Source: Streptococcus suis
GTDB lineage: Bacteria; Bacillota; Bacilli; Lactobacillales; Streptococcaceae
DNA: 64,000 nucleotides
Direction of reading: 5' to 3'
Assembly (NCBI GenBank): GCA_024583055.1
Contig: CP102145.1
Span: forward strand, 868,001 to 932,000
The notes under the pieces are model-generated. The model did not search any database, was not told where the DNA came from, and saw only the letters and a list, made by a program, of their open reading frames with translations. A program made the position numbers and the translations under genes. Positions 62,562-64,000 of the stretch are shown piece after piece; position 1 is the stretch's first letter; each line of letters starts with the position of its first letter.

Positions 62562-62875
62562 AGCATTTTAAACCCCGCTTGGAAGTCGCTGGCAAACTGA
62601 CGGCGAATAACCTTGTCGTAGCTAGCAAAATCATCAAGATCAAACGACATAGACAACCCTTCGACCCCGTGACTTGACATTCCTTCTGAACCTAGCTTAT
62701 TGAATCGTTTTACCATCACTTCGACAATGACAAACTCCAATTTGGTAGGGATTATTTCTTGCCCTGTATAAGCCATGAAATGAGCTTCCGTGAGCTCCTG
62801 AATCACTTCCAAGAGATCATCTTGCAAGTTATCAGAAATCCCCAACAGAGCCTTTACCTGCTTGATAATCTCCAT
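62558..62875 (-). CDS. Phage head-tail connector protein
   Basis: 105-residue protein of the phage_connect_1 (gp6-like) family: MEIIKQVKALLGISDNLQDDLL at the start and KLEFVIVEVMVKRFNKLGSEGM. Connects portal to tail neck. Its stop region overlaps the next gene. Confidence 0.78.
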   Translation of the reverse strand: MEIIKQVKALLGISDNLQDDLLEVIQELTEAHFMAYTGQEIIPTKLEFVIVEVMVKRFNKLGSEGMSSHGVEGLSMSFDLDDFASYDKVIRRQFASDFQAGFKML

Positions 62876-62879
62876 AAGC

Positions 62880-63044
62880 TTACCCTTTCAATATTTTGAT
62901 GATATCTTCTTTTTTCAAGTCATCCGAAAATTCCAGACCTTTCTGTCTTCCTAGCTCGATAAGTTCACTTTTCTTCATCTTCGAAAAATCTAACTCACTC
63001 GCCTGGCTGTTATCTTCGTAATGACGACGTAACAGCATCCCCAT
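62880..63044 (-). CDS. Small phage protein with HeH/Rho-N-like domain, 54 residues
   Basis: ATG at 63044 overlaps the capsid stop (TAATG) and has GGAGG upstream in the capsid gene's last codons. Sequence MGMLLRRHYEDNSQASELD then SKMKKSELIELGRQKGLEFS, a short helix-extended-loop-helix resembling SAP/HeH/Rho-N domains seen after capsid genes in many phages. Too short for a simple length filter. Confidence 0.65.
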   Translation of the reverse strand: MGMLLRRHYEDNSQASELDFSKMKKSELIELGRQKGLEFSDDLKKEDIIKILKG

Positions 63045-63883
63045 TAGTTACCTCCGAAGCGTACCACTTTCGTATCGTCGTAGAGGTAAACTCCGTAATG
63101 TTCGTCCCCAGTGATAACAGTTGTTTTCTTCAAGATGTCACGGTCAGTCTCGACAGAAACATCACGCTTCATGTTGATAACAAAAGCACCATAACGAGCA
63201 TCATCCTCTGTATCTGTCGAACGTGCGGAAACGGCAACGATAAAGCCTTGTCCAGCCGTCACTTTCTTAGAACGAACGATTTCAACACCCAAAACTTCGC
63301 CAAACACACCAGAGACAAGCGCTTGAGCCCCAAGCTCTGACCCGCGCAAGAAGTCTTTGCCCGCTGCCGTGCGCAACTTCATGGCATCAATAGGGTTGAA
63401 GATACCAACATAACGCACATCTTCCTCGTCAGCAAAGATATCGAGCGCTTTTTGGATGGCTTCAAGTGTATTCGGCGCATCTGTTACGTGTTGGGTAGCT
63501 GTTTTAGCCAATTCGATAATGTCGCTATCCATCTTGTCGGCAATAGCCAGACGGAGTTGACGAACAGCTTCGCCGACAGGGTCGCCCATACCAGATAGGA
63601 TAGCTTCATCCGTGATTTCATAACCTGTAGCGATCTTTTTAATGGTCATTTCAGTAGTAGTTGTTCCAAGCTTGTTCAATGGAATCGCTTGACCTTCTGC
63701 CACTTCGGATGCAGCGCCTGTGTAAGTAAACTTAGGTACAGTCAATTTTGTACCAGGTTGACCAACAAGTGTGCGTTCAACGGTTGCTAGAGGTGTAAAC
63801 TTCAATGACTTAGGTAATTTAGCAGAAATATGATTCGCCATTACCTGTGGGTTGATTAAATCTGCGATTTTAGTTTGTGTCAT
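63044..63883 (-). CDS. Major capsid protein
   Basis: 279-residue HK97-fold capsid protein of the N4-gp56 type: KIADLINPQVMANHISAKLPK near the start, GTKLTVPKFTYTGAASEVAEGQAIPLN (residues 45-71) and the C-terminal YGVYLYDDTKVVRFGGN. ATG is five bases after the scaffold stop. No N-terminal protease-cleaved delta domain is obvious. Confidence 0.88.
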   Translation of the reverse strand: MTQTKIADLINPQVMANHISAKLPKSLKFTPLATVERTLVGQPGTKLTVPKFTYTGAASEVAEGQAIPLNKLGTTTTEMTIKKIATGYEITDEAILSGMGDPVGEAVRQLRLAIADKMDSDIIELAKTATQHVTDAPNTLEAIQKALDIFADEEDVRYVGIFNPIDAMKLRTAAGKDFLRGSELGAQALVSGVFGEVLGVEIVRSKKVTAGQGFIVAVSARSTDTEDDARYGAFVINMKRDVSVETDRDILKKTTVITGDEHYGVYLYDDTKVVRFGGN

Positions 63884-63886
63884 ACT

Positions 63887-64000
63887 TTAATATCCTTTCG
63901 ATAATTTCTCATATAGTTCTGGATCAGATTTTTGCAAATCCAGTTGAGCACGATAGCTCATACGATTAAATTGCTCTTGGGTAATACTTGCCGAAGTGGT
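63887..64000 (-). CDS. Phage scaffold-like protein, C-terminal end only
   Basis: The open frame running into the right edge ends ITQEQFNRMSYRAQLDLQKS and DPELYEKLSKGY, the C-terminal pattern of DUF4355-type capsid scaffolding proteins. Only 37 residues are visible. Identity also rests on its place upstream of the capsid gene. Confidence 0.65.
   Translation of the reverse strand, partial: TTSASITQEQFNRMSYRAQLDLQKSDPELYEKLSKGY

Larger units (their letters stand above)
48153..64000. mobile_element. Partial siphovirus-type prophage (structural, lysis and HicAB end)
   Basis: All genes read on the minus strand in the usual order of streptococcal siphoviruses: scaffold, capsid, connectors, tail, lysis. 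The left boundary is put between the exporter promoter and hicB; no attachment repeat can be proven because the other end is outside. Packaging, replication and integrase genes lie beyond the right edge. Confidence 0.85.

Overview
The window looks like a chromosomal segment of a low-GC streptococcus, most likely Streptococcus suis. Supporting this are the sus sucrose locus in the pneumococcal gene order, the glmU-nudix-macP-mtnN block, a Bce-type bacitracin module, a Sat-type sialic-acid ABC transporter and a Gls24/AmaP stress cluster. Most genes lie on the minus strand. Family assignments come from reading the translated sequences; no database search was run.

Layout. 1-6.3 kb: sucrose/fructoside operon (susR, susT1, susT2, susX, susH) with three palindromic LacI-type operators. 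6.4-9.2 kb: small and hypothetical genes and a cyclophilin lipoprotein. 9.2-12.2 kb: mtnN, macP, nudix hydrolase and glmU. 12.3-16.2 kb: accessory housekeeping genes (ASCH, GNAT, a DJ-1/PfpI pseudogene with an in-frame amber codon, SDR, a DUF2829 protein) and a multi-hairpin intergenic repeat. 16.3-16.7 kb: a complete par/Fst-like type I toxin-antitoxin locus. 16.8-18.2 kb: PadR operon with a short membrane protein. 18.3-22.9 kb: BceAB-BceRS-like module. 23-24.3 kb: a lipase-like gene with a promoter that predicts a leaderless mRNA. 24.4-28 kb: iron-siderophore ABC importer. 28.2-29.6 kb: a hypothetical gene and ppaC. 29.7-39.6 kb: sialic-acid/ManNAc catabolism (esterase, NanK, NanA, YesL, NanQ, SatCBA-like transporter, NanE, PTS IICB) with two cre sites matching the consensus. 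39.8-44.2 kb: HAD hydrolase, a BusR-like GntR-RCK_C regulator and the Gls24/Asp23 envelope-stress operon, whose promoter carries an inverted repeat at its start site. 44.4-48.1 kb: a heterodimeric ABC exporter preceded by a leader peptide and terminator-type attenuator.

From about 48.1 kb to the right edge lies part of a siphovirus-type prophage. Read on the minus strand it contains, from the right edge: scaffold (partial), major capsid, head-tail connectors, major tail protein, tail chaperones with a probable -1 frameshift, tape measure, Dit, a 1555-residue tail/receptor protein, small coiled-coil proteins, holin, a 38-residue membrane protein, CHAP-SH3b endolysin, and a HicAB toxin-antitoxin pair at the prophage edge.

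The most noteworthy items are the Fst-like toxin with its antisense RNA, the attenuated exporter leader, and the association of a BusR-like regulator with a Gls24 operon that has a matching-looking operator. Eight small genes (30-59 residues) and a 22-codon leader peptide are described here that a simple length cut-off would miss. No tRNA, rRNA, CRISPR array or complete insertion sequence was seen.
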